A stretch of DNA of 64,000 bases from Escarpia spicata (taxonomy: Eukaryota > Annelida > Polychaeta > Sabellida > Siboglinidae). Position numbers and translations under genes: made by a program. The stretch's first letter is position 1. The number at the start of each line of letters is the position of its first letter. The notes under the pieces are model-generated. The model did no database searches, was not told the origin of the DNA, and was given only the letters and a program-made list of their open reading frames with translations. Below, piece by piece: positions 1 to 11,230 of this stretch. Location: NCBI GenBank assembly GCA_963995525.1, contig OZ023207.1, positions 3,440,105 to 3,504,104 of the forward strand, written 5' to 3'.

Positions 1-334
1 ATATTACAGGTCGTATGATTTTTCGCGCTCAGCAGGCCTGTGCAAAGTGACAAGACGTGTAGTGCCCGTGCAAAGAAAAGTCAGAGGTCTTTACCCCCGG
101 GCGATTCTGGGTATAAAAGAACGTCTTGTTGAAAAGACCCGTTAGTATACAGTTAATAAGGGGAATGCCCCTGCCTTAGTATGTTGTGTACGTAAGCGCG
201 AAAATCAAATCGACCTGTATTATCGCCCAGGTAATTTAAGTACAAGATTTAACAGCGTTGGTGGTGACTATTTATAAAATGTTTGTTTAAGCAAACAGTG
301 CAATACGTTGACACTAATTCTACACTATTGTCAC
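1..334. repeat. Dispersed direct repeat, copy 1 (cut by window edge)
   Basis: This stretch recurs at 18,946-19,285 in the same orientation with roughly 90% identity by eye. It holds a TATA-like element (gggtataaaagaa, about 109-121) followed by a GC-balanced transcribed-looking leader, so it could be a promoter-bearing part of an LTR or another mobile element. No TG...CA ends or target duplication can be fixed, because the left boundary lies outside the window. Class unknown. Confidence 0.6.
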
Positions 335-1050
335 GCAACCTTGGTCTACACACATCATGTGCTCGCGATCTTCATGCTTATTGGCTAGTGCGTGACCTGG
401 TTTTGCGGCCCAGTTCCTTTGTTGTCGTCGTATCGAGCAAGTCATCCCGTGTTTTCATCCAGTTTATTGGTAAAAAGAGAAGCTTGGTGTATGGAAAGAG
501 AAAGTCGAAGGAGTTCGGTTGTGGGAAAGCTAGCAAACGAAGGCAGCTGAAGTTAGCAAGTCAGGCGGCGTGTCAAGTTCCGATCACATAATGGCTACGT
601 TGGTCTTCGTCTATGGCTATATAAATAACCATTCTAAACTGTGTTTTTGTATACCATGGGCAGAGCTTAGTTCATTTACAAATGGAATAAACAACAATAA
701 GCCTTCCAGGCGCAGTCCCATCTGTAGATGCAGGTATTGTCTAGTATAGCCATGGCATGGCAATGAGCTAGTCTAGACCTAACTAAGCCCGGCCCCAGGT
801 ACTGGGGCTGTACTGGCTATAGCCCCTGGCGAAGGCAGACGTACTACACTACAATTAATTAGTCATGCATTTACAATTGTAGCTGTGCGTATATCAAGTT
901 CACATATGAAGCCACCTCTTATAAACTAGTTCATTTTCATTTCCTACTTTGACACTATAGTTTATATAAAAAACATTGACATGTGACATTGTTTTATTGG
1001 CAATTGAACATACATGCACATGACTTGTATACAGTTACACAGTTTGAATA
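335..1050. other. Unassigned spacer
   Basis: No protein family is recognisable. A 100-codon frame at 283-591 opens with TTG, not ATG, and has no known motif, so I do not call it a gene. The stretch contains an AATAAA-type signal near 686 and a short GC-rich self-complementary patch near 786-832. Confidence 0.4.
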
Positions 1051-1053
1051 ACA

Positions 1054-2548
1054 ATGCAACTGTTCTCTCCTCAGGTTGCTCAGTCGTCAACATCGAGGAT
1101 TTCTGCAACACAGAAGAAGTTCCGGTACCGGCACTTGATCGATGAGACTTCCAATGTTGCAAGGGAACGTGCGGGTGCTGATTCTGATCAGCCATCGAAC
1201 GTCATTATTCGCAGAAGGCGGCCAATGTGGCATTCGTGGTGACTCGATCGGCAGTGGCTGCAACGATGGATGTGGGTGTTGGACATGGTGGACTGGTGAA
1301 GCTGTGTCGTTACTTGGATATGGCTCCACAACACCACGGCACCTACTGCACGCACGTGAAGGCCATCACACAGGCGAACATGGTGGTTATGTCACAGATG
1401 ACGCGAAGATTATACGACGAGCATACACAGAGCTTGGCCCGTCCATTGAGTAGGATGGTCCAATTGACATCACCGTCAGCTTCGATGGATCGTGGATGAC
1501 AAGTGGCCATTGATCCAGCTATGGCATTGGTTGTGTTGTAGAGGTTGTTACTGGTCTTGTGCTTGACCTGGCCATTCTCTCGCTCTACTGTCAGGGGTGT
1601 GCACAGGCGAGTGCACGGTATGGCGGGAGACACACAGCCAAGTTCCTGAAGTGGCACCACAATCACCGAGACTGTAACCAGAATTTCACCGGTCCTTCGG
1701 GGGGCATGGATATGGAGGCAGCCGAGATTCTTTGGTCCCGTTCCCTCGACAAGCACGGTTTCCGATATACCACCCTCCTCTCCGACGGCGACGCCAAGAC
1801 GTTCAAGCACCTGTGTTCACTCAACGTGTACTGTGATGACGTCCCCCTGAAGAAGGAAGAATACGTAAACCATGTTGCTAAGCAGTTGGGAACGGCTTTG
1901 TGCTATCTGCTAACGCAAGGGAAGAATAAGGGCGTTACCCTCGGTGGTCGTGGATACGGCAAATAGACCCAGGCTGCTATCACGAGACTCACCGACTACT
2001 ACGGCAGGGCAATACGTGCACATCCTCACGACAAGAATGCAATGCAGCAAGGTGTCTTTGCTACGTTCCACCATGCCACATCAACGGATGAGAAGCCGGA
2101 CCATGATCTCTGTCCCAAGGGAAAGGAAAGCTGGTGCTTCTACAAGAAAGAACTTTCTGTTGGGGAAGTGCCAGGCTCTCACCGGGTCATCGTTGGGACA
2201 CCTCTGTCTGAAGAGGTGGGTGCCCTGATCAAGGATGTGTACGCGCGACTTGGCCACACCGACCTGCTGGGGCGCTGCCTGATGGGAAAGACCCAGAATG
2301 CGAACGAGTCGCTCCATTCAGTTGTCTGGAGAAAATGTCCAAAGACCGGCTTTGTCGGCCTGTCGCGTGTTGTGTTTGCGACGTGTGCAGCTGTATCAGA
2401 ATTTAACTCTGACGTGCAGGCAACAATGCAGCACGCTTACAACGTGATGGGGATCGCCACAGGCTTTCAGCTGGTGGCATCTGCAGAGAAGGTGGACCTT
2501 CGACGTCTGCAGCAGTCTCGTCGTCAGGTCGAGCTCCAAGGAGGCTAG
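1054..2548 (+). pseudogene. Mutator-like (MULE) transposase, decayed
   Basis: The translated pieces read like the animal Mutator-like transposase family: an N-terminal block (about 1,227-1,460), the DDE-type strand with VSFDGSWM (about 1,478), LSLYCQGC (about 1,580), the SDGDAKTFK block (about 1,783), HVAKQLGTAL, and a C-terminal CLMGKTQNANESLHSVVW block (about 2,275-2,330). From 1,466 to 2,548 everything lies in one frame, broken only by a TGA near 1,514 and a TAG at 1,964-1,966. The N-terminal block is in another frame, so a frameshift lies near 1,455. This would have been a cut-and-paste transposase; it is now dead. Nothing like terminal inverted repeats was found around it. The family is recalled from sequence pattern, and confidence in it is fairly high. 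Confidence 0.8.
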
Positions 2549-2559
2549 ACATGCACGCA

Positions 2560-3300
2560 AGGTGGCGCGTGTGTAGAATGCTAATGCGTCCACGTATGCA
2601 CCAGGTGCATTCTGAGCAACAACACTGCGTAAACATTGCACTGACAGTGACACTTGTTGTATTGTTTTGTATTGTATTTATTCAGTTTCCAACAGGTCCA
2701 GTGGACTCAATAACATGACTGATAACTGAAACAATACATATATGTAATAAAACAATAATATAATAATACAAACAATAAGAACATAAAAACACACAATATC
2801 AACAACTCATACACCAGGCAAATATCTGTTATACAAAAAATGTCTTTGAATTGAGGACCTAAATGGTTCAGCTCCTGAATATATATCACACGATGTATCA
2901 TTTAAATACAATGTTGAATGAGCTCTACACATATTATTGACGTACATCTTATTCAGCACTTGAATGTATACACTTTGTGGACCCATACTAAATTATAGTA
3001 AATAGGTCATGTCATATAACTATTATTTTCACATTGTCCAATTGACATAGTTTATCAATAATACCATGAACATCTTATTTGCAAAATGTACGTAAGCACA
3101 CAGATAATATGGAAGAAGTGACTAACAAGACTTATCTACACATTCATGTTTTGGACAGTTTTGAATTATATTCTACATACACCGATAACTGAAACAATAC
3201 ATATAAATAATGAAACAATAATATAATGATAAGAACAATAAGAACAATAAGGACATAAAGTATGTCACTAACTGTTTATGTACAGCTAAATATGATTCTA
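2560..3300. other. AT-rich spacer with a dispersed repeat pair
   Basis: A segment near 2,715-2,790 (gataactgaaacaatacata...) recurs near 3,183-3,262, so part of this spacer is an unclassified dispersed or duplicated repeat. No coding capacity is visible. Confidence 0.45.
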
Positions 3301-3302
3301 AT

Positions 3303-3464
3303 TGTGTGTCAGTTGATACAGTGGACAGTGGATATATATTTCCTGCAGTGTCTAATTGTGTGTTAGTTGACACAGTGGACAGTGGATATATATTTCCTGC
3401 AGTGTCTAATTGTGTGTTAGTTGACACAGTGGACAGTGGATATATATTTCCTGCAGTGTTTAAT
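3303..3464. repeat. 54-bp tandem repeat, 3 copies
   Basis: Three head-to-tail copies start at 3,303, 3,357 and 3,411. The unit contains gttgacacagtggacagtgg and atatatttcctgcagtg. Because 54 is a multiple of three, one frame stays open on the minus strand and encodes an 18-residue repeat; I read this as a by-product, not a protein. Copies 2 and 3 are nearly identical. Confidence 0.9.
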
Positions 3465-3469
3465 TGATC

Positions 3470-4025
3470 CAATGAGATCTAATAACATTTTGTTTAGTAA
3501 AATGTGCTATGATTGTTTGTTCAAACTTCAATTGCTATTTTCGCAAATTTTCATATTTCAACAATAAAGTCACTGAGTATGACCATATCTCGGTTAATTT
3601 TCAATATAATTGCTTGAAATTATTGTCAGTATCTGTTGATTGTGTACTCTACGGGGCTATGGAAAGACATTTTGGAAATGAACATACTTTCATTACAACT
3701 GTCTCGTGAGCACGGCTTGATACGGTTTTCATAGCTGTAAATGTAAACAATTTGGGAAAATGTAAATATTAAAGTTATTCCAAATTTTGTCCAATAGCCC
3801 CCTGTAGGTATATGTATAGCATCTGCACACTAAATTATATTGAATTTGGACAATCCAATCAAAATATATCTTCCTCCTTAGAATTGCATTTCCAATCTAA
3901 GATGGCTGCCGTTTCCATAGTAACGGTCAATCAAAAAATCCAAACAAATTATTTTGTACATACTTTTTATATACTTCACCAATGTACATTTAAAAATTGG
4001 GGAATTATTTTTCTGCCCAGTGAAT
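3470..4025. other. Unassigned AT-rich spacer
   Basis: I see no gene, motif or repeat beyond simple AT-rich sequence. It lies between the 54-bp array and the Gypsy remnant and may contain flanking parts of either. Confidence 0.35.
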
Positions 4026-4029
4026 AGTC

Positions 4030-4644
4030 TTTTGGGTTTCGGTACCACCACTATTGGGAACACCCAGAGAGTTGGACCCTCTAACCTTTGATCACACCAG
4101 TTTGTCAGGACAGGTTTCAAGACGAACACCCTTGAATTTGTTCTGAAACGTACTCTCATCAATTAGACGATGCACCACTATCAGCTGTCATCATCACTGA
4201 AACATTTTCAAACTCGATTTTGAACTTCGGCGGTTTTGCTACAAAAGTGCTGTTGTAAACAGAAAGTATACTACTTTCACAAACATCAACTTGAGTGTTT
4301 TCAGAAACATAATTTATACTACTTTCACAACTATCACACTCCGTGCTTTCATCATTTACAATCCCTACTGTAAATACATAATCCTCAACCTCATCACTAA
4401 CTTCACGAACTTATTTCTTCTCTGTTCGGCAGGATGACAAACATATTTTATTGCCGACTACATGCAACAGCAGTGCTCTCTTCTGTCCTTCGTCATTTAC
4501 TGCGATGGCGGACAGATAGTTCTCGAACCTGAGTAGCCACGTATCCCATTTGGGACCTAACGAGGCCTCACTACCGGAAAGTTCGCTTTCAAAAGGCTGT
4601 ACGCACGGCATATTTAATGACGTTGCCATGACTGCATCCAGCAC
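4030..4644 (-). pseudogene. Ty3/Gypsy-type retrotransposon remnant (gag, protease, start of RT)
   Basis: Read on the minus strand, the order is gag, protease, RT. A gag segment (about 4,411-4,630) has ASLGPKWDTWLLRFENYL and KRALLLHVVG, typical of invertebrate Gypsy gag N-termini. Next comes an acidic linker, then a retropepsin active site MTADSGASSN near 4,150-4,180 with the catalytic Asp-Ser-Gly intact, followed by a frameshift. The remnant then jumps to the RT entry motif EGPTLWVFPIVVVPKPK (about 4,035-4,090). The spacing is far too short for a full element, so large internal deletions have occurred. No LTR was identified. The rest of RT, RNase H and integrase are absent. Confidence 0.7.
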
Positions 4645-4649
4645 AAATC

Positions 4650-4896
4650 TATTCCATGCAGATACAGTCTACTGAGTCACGACAGCTGGCTTGTTTACTA
4701 GTTGTACACAGTAAACAACCGACTTCATACGAATGTTACATGTCCACAGTAGTCGTGTTTCCCGCTCATTTTGTACACGTCACTGTCTGTGGTATGGGTC
4801 TCGTGACTGACAACACGTCTAACGGGTTGATGTTGAAACAACACGTTAATAACGGACTTAACACTACCCGCTTCTTGGTATGCACATTTTGCACAA
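4650..4896. other. Short unassigned spacer
   Basis: Lies between the 5' side of the Gypsy remnant and the 38-bp array. It might contain leader or LTR sequence of that element, but no primer-binding site or LTR end can be shown. Confidence 0.3.
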
Positions 4897-5239
4897 GTCT
4901 CTGTGCTCTGTGGTAGACGACACTACACACACACACGTCTCTGTGCTCTGTGGTAGACGACACTACTCACACACGTCTCTGTGCTCTGTGGTAGACGACA
5001 CTACTCACACACGTCTCTGTGCTCTGTGGTAGACGACACTACTCACACACGTCTCTGTGCTCTGTGGTAGACGACACTACTCACACACGTCTCTGTGCTC
5101 TGTGGTAGATGACACTACTCACACACGTCTCTGTGCTCTGTGGTTGACGACACTACTCACACACGTCTCTGTGCAGTGTGGTAGACGACACTACTCCCAC
5201 ACGTCTCTGTGCTCTGTGGTAGGCGACACTACTCACACA
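4897..5239. repeat. 38-bp tandem repeat, 9 copies
   Basis: Units beginning gtctctgtgctctgtggtag start at 4,897, 4,937, 4,975, 5,013, 5,051, 5,089, 5,127, 5,165 and 5,203. The period is exactly 38 bp except the first unit, which is 40 bp because of an extra AC pair. The unit ends in a short ACAC run. Copies differ by only one to three bases, so the expansion is recent. Confidence 0.95.
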
Positions 5240-5280
5240 TTTGTCTTTTGGTTCTGTTTCGCGCATCTCTCGTCGCCAAA

Positions 5281-5625
5281 TATAAAATAGTAACACGACG
5301 CTGCAGCACCGCGACTATGGAATTAACTACCAGTAGACATTCGTGCACCAGGGACACTGGATAGGATTAGGAAGACTTTATAGACTCATATTTTTATTAG
5401 ATATTTAATTAATTTAAATTGTTTCGTCGTGACATACATTATTTTATAGTTTTAGCGTATTATTTAAGATTAGTGTTTCTATTTTAATGTTTAGTATTAT
5501 ATGTCTTAAAACAAGTTTTTTATATATTAATATACATTTATCTTATTGCTTGTACAGCGCACCAATCCACTATACGGGAATTAGCGCTAAATAAATATTG
5601 TATTATTATTATTATTATTATAGTT
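5281..5625 (+). mobile_element. CR1/L2-type LINE, 3' end only
   Basis: This matches the 3' untranslated tail of the RT-bearing copy at 37,085-38,487, including the stretches aattgtttcgtcgtgac and attgcttgtacagcgca. It ends in an ATT microsatellite typical of this LINE group. The 5' part is missing. Sequence directly after the tail (ttagtttcatcaataa) is the same as after the 38-kb copy, so the insertion was copied as part of a segmental duplication and did not insert twice. Confidence 0.8.
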
Positions 5626-5770
5626 AGTTTCATCAATAAGAGAAAGTTTAAAAACAAAGTATTTACTTTTTTATTTTATGGATGTTATCAAGCCGTCTGA
5701 AAGTCATGGTTTCTGTTATGGTATATTAGATTAATCTTTACTTCAGGAAAGCTGTTAGAGTAATGCTTTC

Positions 5771-6800
5771 TTAACTATGAATAGAAGGCAGCATATATGC
5801 ATTATTTGGGTCTTTAAACTGAGAAATTACAATAGACCACCAGACACCATTATATAGACTTGTTCTAAATCTTGCTATGGTCTGGTCGATATAAAGCCTT
5901 TTTGTTATGTATGTTGCGATTACATGTCTTGAACAACAATTAACATCGATACAGAAGAAGATGAAATGATCTGATATGTCAGAACATGGTATCCTTAAAC
6001 ATGTTTCGATGCTATTGATAGATATGTTATTATATCTACATGCTGCAAATACATTGATGTCTTTGTGTGGCGGCCTGTACACAACTCCAGTAATGATGTT
6101 CTTGTTAAACGTAAGTGTATATTTGACCATTCCACTTCATACACATTTCATATCTACATTAAGTTTTTGTCAATCTTCTCTACGTTTGTAAAGAAGCAAA
6201 ACGTTTTTGTAGACAAAAACGCCGCCGCCATTTTTATTGTTCTTATAATTAATCATGATTTATTATCCTTCAATGTTATAAGTAACGACATTGTTTCCTG
6301 GAGACAGGATGTCCATTTACCGAAACCGAGTGTCTGATATTGATTATATAATGTTAGAATCCTTGATGGTGCGAGGCAGACTTCTGATATTGACATACAC
6401 ATCAGAAAACGGTGTATCTGTTACACCAAATTGTAAACATAACTTATTAAATGTATCTTCTATATGATAATTTCACTTATTTATGTTTTGAGTAAATTCA
6501 CAATAATAATTAGTATCAGTATCAGTGATAAGTAGGATGATTGTGTCTGACCAAAGGTTAATTTCAAGCGGTAGGAACACTTTCTTTTCTAGCTCTTGGA
6601 TTGAGAAAAACATACTAATATACACCAACTTTCTGAGATAACGTCAATATATTCACTGTCATTGTCGATACGACTGTAAGGAAAAAAGCTGGACATACAT
6701 TTAATACAATACTAGTACCCACAGTAAACCCACAATTGTCCGATAGAATTCTTAACCAAAGGTTGCACTACCGTTATTATACATCTAAATAGTTAACTCA
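5771..6800 (-). pseudogene. Non-LTR retrotransposon endonuclease relic (LINE-E, copy 1)
   Basis: On the minus strand an APE-type endonuclease fragment is visible: VVYRPPHKDINVF (the YRPP motif) and a C-terminal SDHF motif near 5,960. The upstream part is frame-broken but alignable to better copies at 43,741-44,440 and 63,507-64,000, where the frame reads through AGYHVV and NEDIECVFI. No RT domain follows it. It is one of five such copies in the window, all on the minus strand and all lacking RT. Confidence 0.65.
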
Positions 6801-7559
6801 AACGTTTCGACAACCAGCCAAAGCAATATTTGATACCGGAAATGTAGGTCATCACCATTGCTGTGCCACAGGGCCACATTATTGGGAGAAACGAGCGTGT
6901 TCACGAAAGGTCATTTAGTAGAAATGTCTTTTGCGAAGACTGATTACATTCTGTTGATACTACCAGCCTATAATCAAAATGGATGCCTACAGCTGCGAAA
7001 CATGTAATGCGTTGTTATTGAGTGTGGATTGACATGAAACGTAATCGCAGTAGGCCCACACGCGTAGCTGTTCTAAGGGACGACATTACGTACGTTGAAG
7101 TTTGAGCATCATCGTCTTAAGCGTATTTGACCCAATTTAGTGGCACTCAGCAATTCAGTGGAATGGTTCGTTGTTTTTTCGGTGCTGATTTGCAATCCAA
7201 GGAGGCGAATTTTAGGTGGAAATCCGCATGGTGTTATCTTACTTACAGTTGTAAACTGTTGAGTTTAATGTGTATCGTATGTTAGCAATCTATCCTGTTT
7301 GGAACTGGCGATACACTGGGGTAGCCTCGAGAGGTCGACAAGAAACTGACCGATAGAACATTGCAGCTGTCCAAAACGCCAATAGGCAGAAAGGAAGCAG
7401 ACATGGCGAGATTTTGGTAACAGATTTTGAATTTTATTTTTTTAACGAAATCGTAATTTCGGCTTTTCAATTAACATTTCGAGCCGTTGTTTTGAATTTG
7501 TTTATACTTTCACGCATGCGTACTACCCTTTCAGTGAGAAGTGAGACAACATAGACAAA

Positions 7560-7612
7560 CTTCTGATGTGCGTGGGTGCGTGCGAGCGTGCGTGCATGCG
7601 TGCGTGCGTGAA
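7560..7612. repeat. GT/GC-rich microsatellite (TGCG)n
   Basis: A (tgcg)n-like tract lies 3' of GPCR-1. Equivalent tracts sit 3' of GPCR-3 (about 49,520-49,600) and GPCR-4 (about 59,050-59,120), so the tract predates the duplications. Alternating purine-pyrimidine sequence of this type can adopt Z-DNA. Confidence 0.85.
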
Positions 7613-7946
7613 AAATAGATCAATTAATGTATCAATACAAAGTACTTGTCGCCTAGGGTTATGCACATGTCTTGCAAAAGTAAATCTTTTTTAATCAATT
7701 TAATTATGTTGAGCGAATCCAGTACATTAGTGGTGCATGTATTTACGGACATATGCTCGAAAACAAACACACACAAATTGACGGATGCATATATACTCAT
7801 ATGCACTAAATATGTATGCTCTTAAGCACATATCAACTGCTACTAAGCAAAACGTTTTAACACTAAACAAAGCTACTGAAAATAATTCAACAACGTGAGT
7901 TTTGTTTAAAAGGAAAACACAAACTTAGCAAATAATAGCGAATATG

Positions 7947-8894
7947 TTAAGTACACTGTGTTACATTGTTGAAACACGTCGAAATCATTTTAGCCGTTTT
8001 ACTTCGAACTGATGGAAAAAATACTAAATAAACCGTACTGTTGACCGAAGAATTACACATCATTATCCAAACTGCTGCAAATCTATACGAATTAGGCAAA
8101 TACATGTTCATACCTATGACTGTTGTGAATAAGTATATTGCAATAGGAATAGTTAAAATCAGATACGACAAACATATAAACAAAATACTTCTACCAGAGC
8201 GAATGGATTTCATTGTCAAAGATGGAATGCTTTCAATATACGCAGTTCCACCACCGATTGAGTTCACTTGCGCGGTTATTTGAAGGTGAGTTCGCACAAT
8301 CACGGACAATATCCTTGCATTGGCATATATGATGACAATGAGCGGTATTACTATTGTCAGTATCAATTCAGTAAGAAAGGTAGCTTCAATTGCAGAATGT
8401 TTTCCTTCTGTATTAAACATGCATGTGTCAATGTCCCAGGTTGTCGTTCCTTGGATAAATGTCGCAGCTAATACCGCCCCAGTAAACCAAATGCAGCAAG
8501 TGATGACGTAACATCGACTCGTAGTGAGGATTTGTTCATATCGCAGCGGTTTCGTTATGGCGACCATCTTGCACACGGTCACCCAGCAGAGACTGTGCAT
8601 TGAATTGAATACGAACCAAGTACTGCAGACTTGTTGAATCTTAGTCAGGCAACGAGTCATGTTACGTGCATTCGGCTTCAAGTTGGAACACAAGGCAGCG
8701 CTGATTGGCATCGTCGTACAGCCGTTGGCGAGATCACACAGCGTGAGAGACAGCATGAAGAGCGTCGTGCGATCTTCGCGCAGTTGCGGATGTTTTATAA
8801 TTACCGTTATCACGAACACGTTAAATGTTATATTGATAACGATCACTGCACTGATTATGACGGGCTTCATAATCTCAAAATATGTTACATCCAT
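7947..8894 (-). CDS. GPCR-1, divergent rhodopsin-like receptor
   Basis: An intronless 315-residue seven-transmembrane receptor. Helices fall at about 10-33, 44-66, 88-113, 128-148, 170-190, 236-258 and 272-293. Family signs are Asp54 in TM2 (LCDLANG), Trp136 in TM4, Pro184 in TM5, Pro250 in TM6, and the MVAITKPLRYEQ stretch after TM3. Departures: the DRY position reads CKM (108-110), the TM6 toggle Trp is Thr (LTIP), and NPxxY is NSTVY (285-289). Asn78 in the TM2-TM3 loop is a glycosylation sequon conserved in all copies. Cys90 and Cys158 are the likely disulfide pair. The ATG at 8,894 agrees with the starts of GPCR-3 and GPCR-4. It acts at the plasma membrane; the ligand is unknown, and a chemosensory or peptide/amine-like role is inference only. 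Confidence 0.88.
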   Translation of the reverse strand: MDVTYFEIMKPVIISAVIVINITFNVFVITVIIKHPQLREDRTTLFMLSLTLCDLANGCTTMPISAALCSNLKPNARNMTRCLTKIQQVCSTWFVFNSMHSLCWVTVCKMVAITKPLRYEQILTTSRCYVITCCIWFTGAVLAATFIQGTTTWDIDTCMFNTEGKHSAIEATFLTELILTIVIPLIVIIYANARILSVIVRTHLQITAQVNSIGGGTAYIESIPSLTMKSIRSGRSILFICLSYLILTIPIAIYLFTTVIGMNMYLPNSYRFAAVWIMMCNSSVNSTVYLVFFPSVRSKTAKMISTCFNNVTQCT

Positions 8895-9002
8895 ATTTCA
8901 TGTATATCCTCTATGTATGTTAGATGCACTTTGTGTAAACGCTGGTCACGATCAATGTCACACCGCCGACTCTCTCCACAAAGTGCGTACATTACGATGT
9001 AT

Positions 9003-9037
9003 CTTTTATATATAGTGAACGACGGTTGCTGATTGGT
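9003..9037 (-). promoter_or_regulatory. Putative GPCR-1 core promoter (TATA plus CCAAT)
   Basis: On the minus strand, CCAAT (complement of attgg, 9,032-9,036) lies about 140 bp upstream of the ATG. TATATATAAA (complement of 9,005-9,014) lies about 20 bp further downstream. The CCAAT block is kept upstream of GPCR-2 (41,349-41,353) and GPCR-4 (60,535-60,539). It is changed in GPCR-3 (ggatgg), and the TATA sequence is present only here. Confidence 0.4.
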
Positions 9038-9059
9038 TTACGCTCCTCAGTGCCGGGAT

Positions 9060-10120
9060 GAATCCACGCGCAGTACATGGTGCTGAGGTAATGTACGGCA
9101 TATCTAGCACAGCTCTGAGCTGGTTTGTTCACACCTTACGGATAGATACCAATCCATTAAGATTGGGAACTGCTTTTCGGCTGCACTGCCCACTTTATGT
9201 GAGATTCCACAGGCTCCTTTTTTGAGTCTTGACAACAAGACTAAGCTGTGTCAGTAACAGTCTTAATACAAACCGCCATCTTTATGGAGACGATACCGAT
9301 ATTTACATTTCTTTATTTACGTCTGATACGAATTGCTCCTTAGGTTAGCTCATACATTGTTTTAATGATATTTTCTTTTGATGATTCAGAGTAGATTAAA
9401 GTTAAATGCTGATATAAAAGAGTTAATCATAATTGGTACACAGAGTCAGCGTAGCAAAACTAAAACTTTTTCCCACACCTTTGTTTAACCTGTATGTTAC
9501 GCCTGCAACTTCCGCACGATATCTTGGAGTAATCTCTGATGATAATTTCGTATGCGTGATTTATGAGGTATTCCAAGTTATTTTCCTCTATCTGTTTCAA
9601 AAACTATCGCAACTACACTGTTTACTAATAGGCTTGAATATTGCCAAATTGCTTAGAGAGGTTTATGACGCGATCTACGCTGTTTTCGCACTCAGTGCCT
9701 CTTCTGAATCCTTGCACTGGCTTCCGGTATGATATCTTATTATTTTAAAGATCTGTACCATTACCCATTATACATTTTCATGTAAGCAAAAATCTTATTT
9801 ATATTCCTAAATCCTGTAAAAATGCCTATCCAGGTTCGATCATCTAGTTCTGATTTACTTTTTGTTCCTCAAGTCAATTCTAATATTGGAACATTTTCTG
9901 TTGCTGCAACAACTCTTTGGAATATGCTCCCTGATTGTGTTAGATCATTTGAACATATTATACAATTTCGCCGTCATTTAGAATCTCACCTGACCTACCG
10001 ATCAATCTGTTGACGACTTTAATATGGCGTATTGATTTTGATATAGAATAACCATTTTGTATTGATGCTTCTCTGAGTTTGGTTTCAGTGGATTTAGGCG
10101 CAAAAGAAGTCACCTTATTA
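9060..10120 (+). pseudogene. CR1-type reverse transcriptase remnant, duplicon copy 1
   Basis: Degraded RT of the same family as the copy at 12,705-18,780: a GISGTALSWF-like block, then KIGNCFSA, and C-terminal pieces around 9,890-10,010 (NSNIGTFSVAATTLWNMLP). It ends near 10,105-10,120 in TTATTATTAT, a LINE-style 3' tail. The catalytic YADD region is lost and many frameshifts are present. The same copy recurs at 41,370-42,540, 51,060-51,478 and 60,560-62,400, carried along by segmental duplication. Confidence 0.65.
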
Positions 10121-10689
10121 TTATATCTTATCGACGTAACAGGAACATCCCTATTCAAAAAGCAATGCAAGTAACAACATCGGTGAGATGTATTTGATCA
10201 AATGTTGGTAGTTATTATTGATTTGTTGAAATGTCGTGTATCATGTACTTGTTCAATTCAGTATTCAATTGCTTCTACAATGTCCGAACTACATTTTGTT
10301 GCCCAAAATGGCGGATGTGAATAGCAAAATAGTTCAATTATAAACTAATTTGAAACTCTTGACTTGTAAAGGCTATACAGTGAATGAACGAACGAACGAA
10401 TACATGAATGAATGACTCTATTACTATTACATAATATGGCATTAATTACCAAAATATGATTCTATGAAACGCTGTTATTAAGATATGAGGAAATTTGATT
10501 TGTTGTTATTTAAAAAAATGGCCGCGATGTCAAGAAATACACTTACGTAAATGATATTCACATGAACAGGGAACCGTGTTTCATAGGCAACATTTCTGGC
10601 ATGTCAAACCTTTGATATTGTGAGTGCCTAACGAAAGTAAAACTGTTTGTACTTGGAATAAGTAAGCTAAAACACTAACAAATAATTTA

Positions 10690-11230
10690 ATAAATTTATA
10701 TTAATTAAAAACACAAACTTTAAATGTGTTAACAGAAGCTACTGTATTGCCACGTATACTGTATAATGTGGTTGAACCACGCCAAACCATCTGAATCGCT
10801 CTGAGCTGACTAAAAAGGACTACATAAATTATACTATTGAACGAAGAATTGCACTTTATTTCATCCAAATTGCAGCAAATCGATAATTGTATAGGCCAAA
10901 CATATAAACTGCACATTTGTACCAGATAGAATCGATTTCTGTGTCAACGACGGAATGCTTCCAACACAGTCAGTTGTTCCCCCAGTCGAGTTCACTTTCA
11001 GATGATCTGAAGGTGTGCCTGCTCAATCACGTAGAATACCCTTGCGGTGGAGTATACAATCATTTTCCTGCAATGTACATCAAGCGGTATGAGCTGTGTT
11101 GTAAGTGTGTAGTTCGACTTATCATAATATCCGACTGTGTCGGAATTCTGTGGTTGACAGACTTCTCATCGATATGCAACAGGTACCTGTATATTCCACA
11201 ATATCATCTTTCAAAACTGTCGGCCGTGGG
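10690..11230 (-). pseudogene. GPCR relic B, copy 1
   Basis: This matches 43,000-43,560 and 63,000-63,420 and, more distantly, the 3' half of the intact GPCR genes. The C-terminal tail, the TM7 region (gaccgaagaattacacatcattatcc-like) and the TM5-TM6 loop can be followed, with several frameshifts. It is a second, older receptor lineage that was dead before the duplications, since all three copies share the same decay. Confidence 0.55.

Larger units (their letters stand above)
5281..11230. repeat. Segmental duplication unit 1 (contains GPCR-1)
   Basis: This unit matches 38,180-43,560 in the same order and orientation: LINE tail, LINE endonuclease relic, GT-rich tract, GPCR on -, decayed RT on +, GPCR relic. 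Parts also match 48,400-52,210 and 58,380-63,420. A block at 6,830-7,140 is shared with 44,560-44,830, 51,900-52,210 and 58,380-58,600. A block at 7,180-7,480 is shared with 49,080-49,340. The boundaries are by eye. Confidence 0.8.

Noticed and set aside
283..591. 102-codon plus-strand frame
   Set aside because: Opens with TTG, no recognised domain, and begins inside the dispersed repeat while ending outside it.
786..832. GC-rich self-complementary patch as a possible tRNA
   Set aside because: No cloverleaf with anticodon, D- and T-loop consensus could be drawn. No tRNA or rRNA was recognised elsewhere by eye either.
3173..3472. Minus-strand 99-codon frame with three repeats
   Set aside because: Product of the 54-bp array; no other sign of a gene.
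8041..9015. Plus-strand frames over the GPCR genes (for example 8,041-8,283, 59,793-60,296)
   Set aside because: They are antisense shadows of the receptor codons; the repeated presence at each GPCR reflects paralogy of the minus-strand gene.
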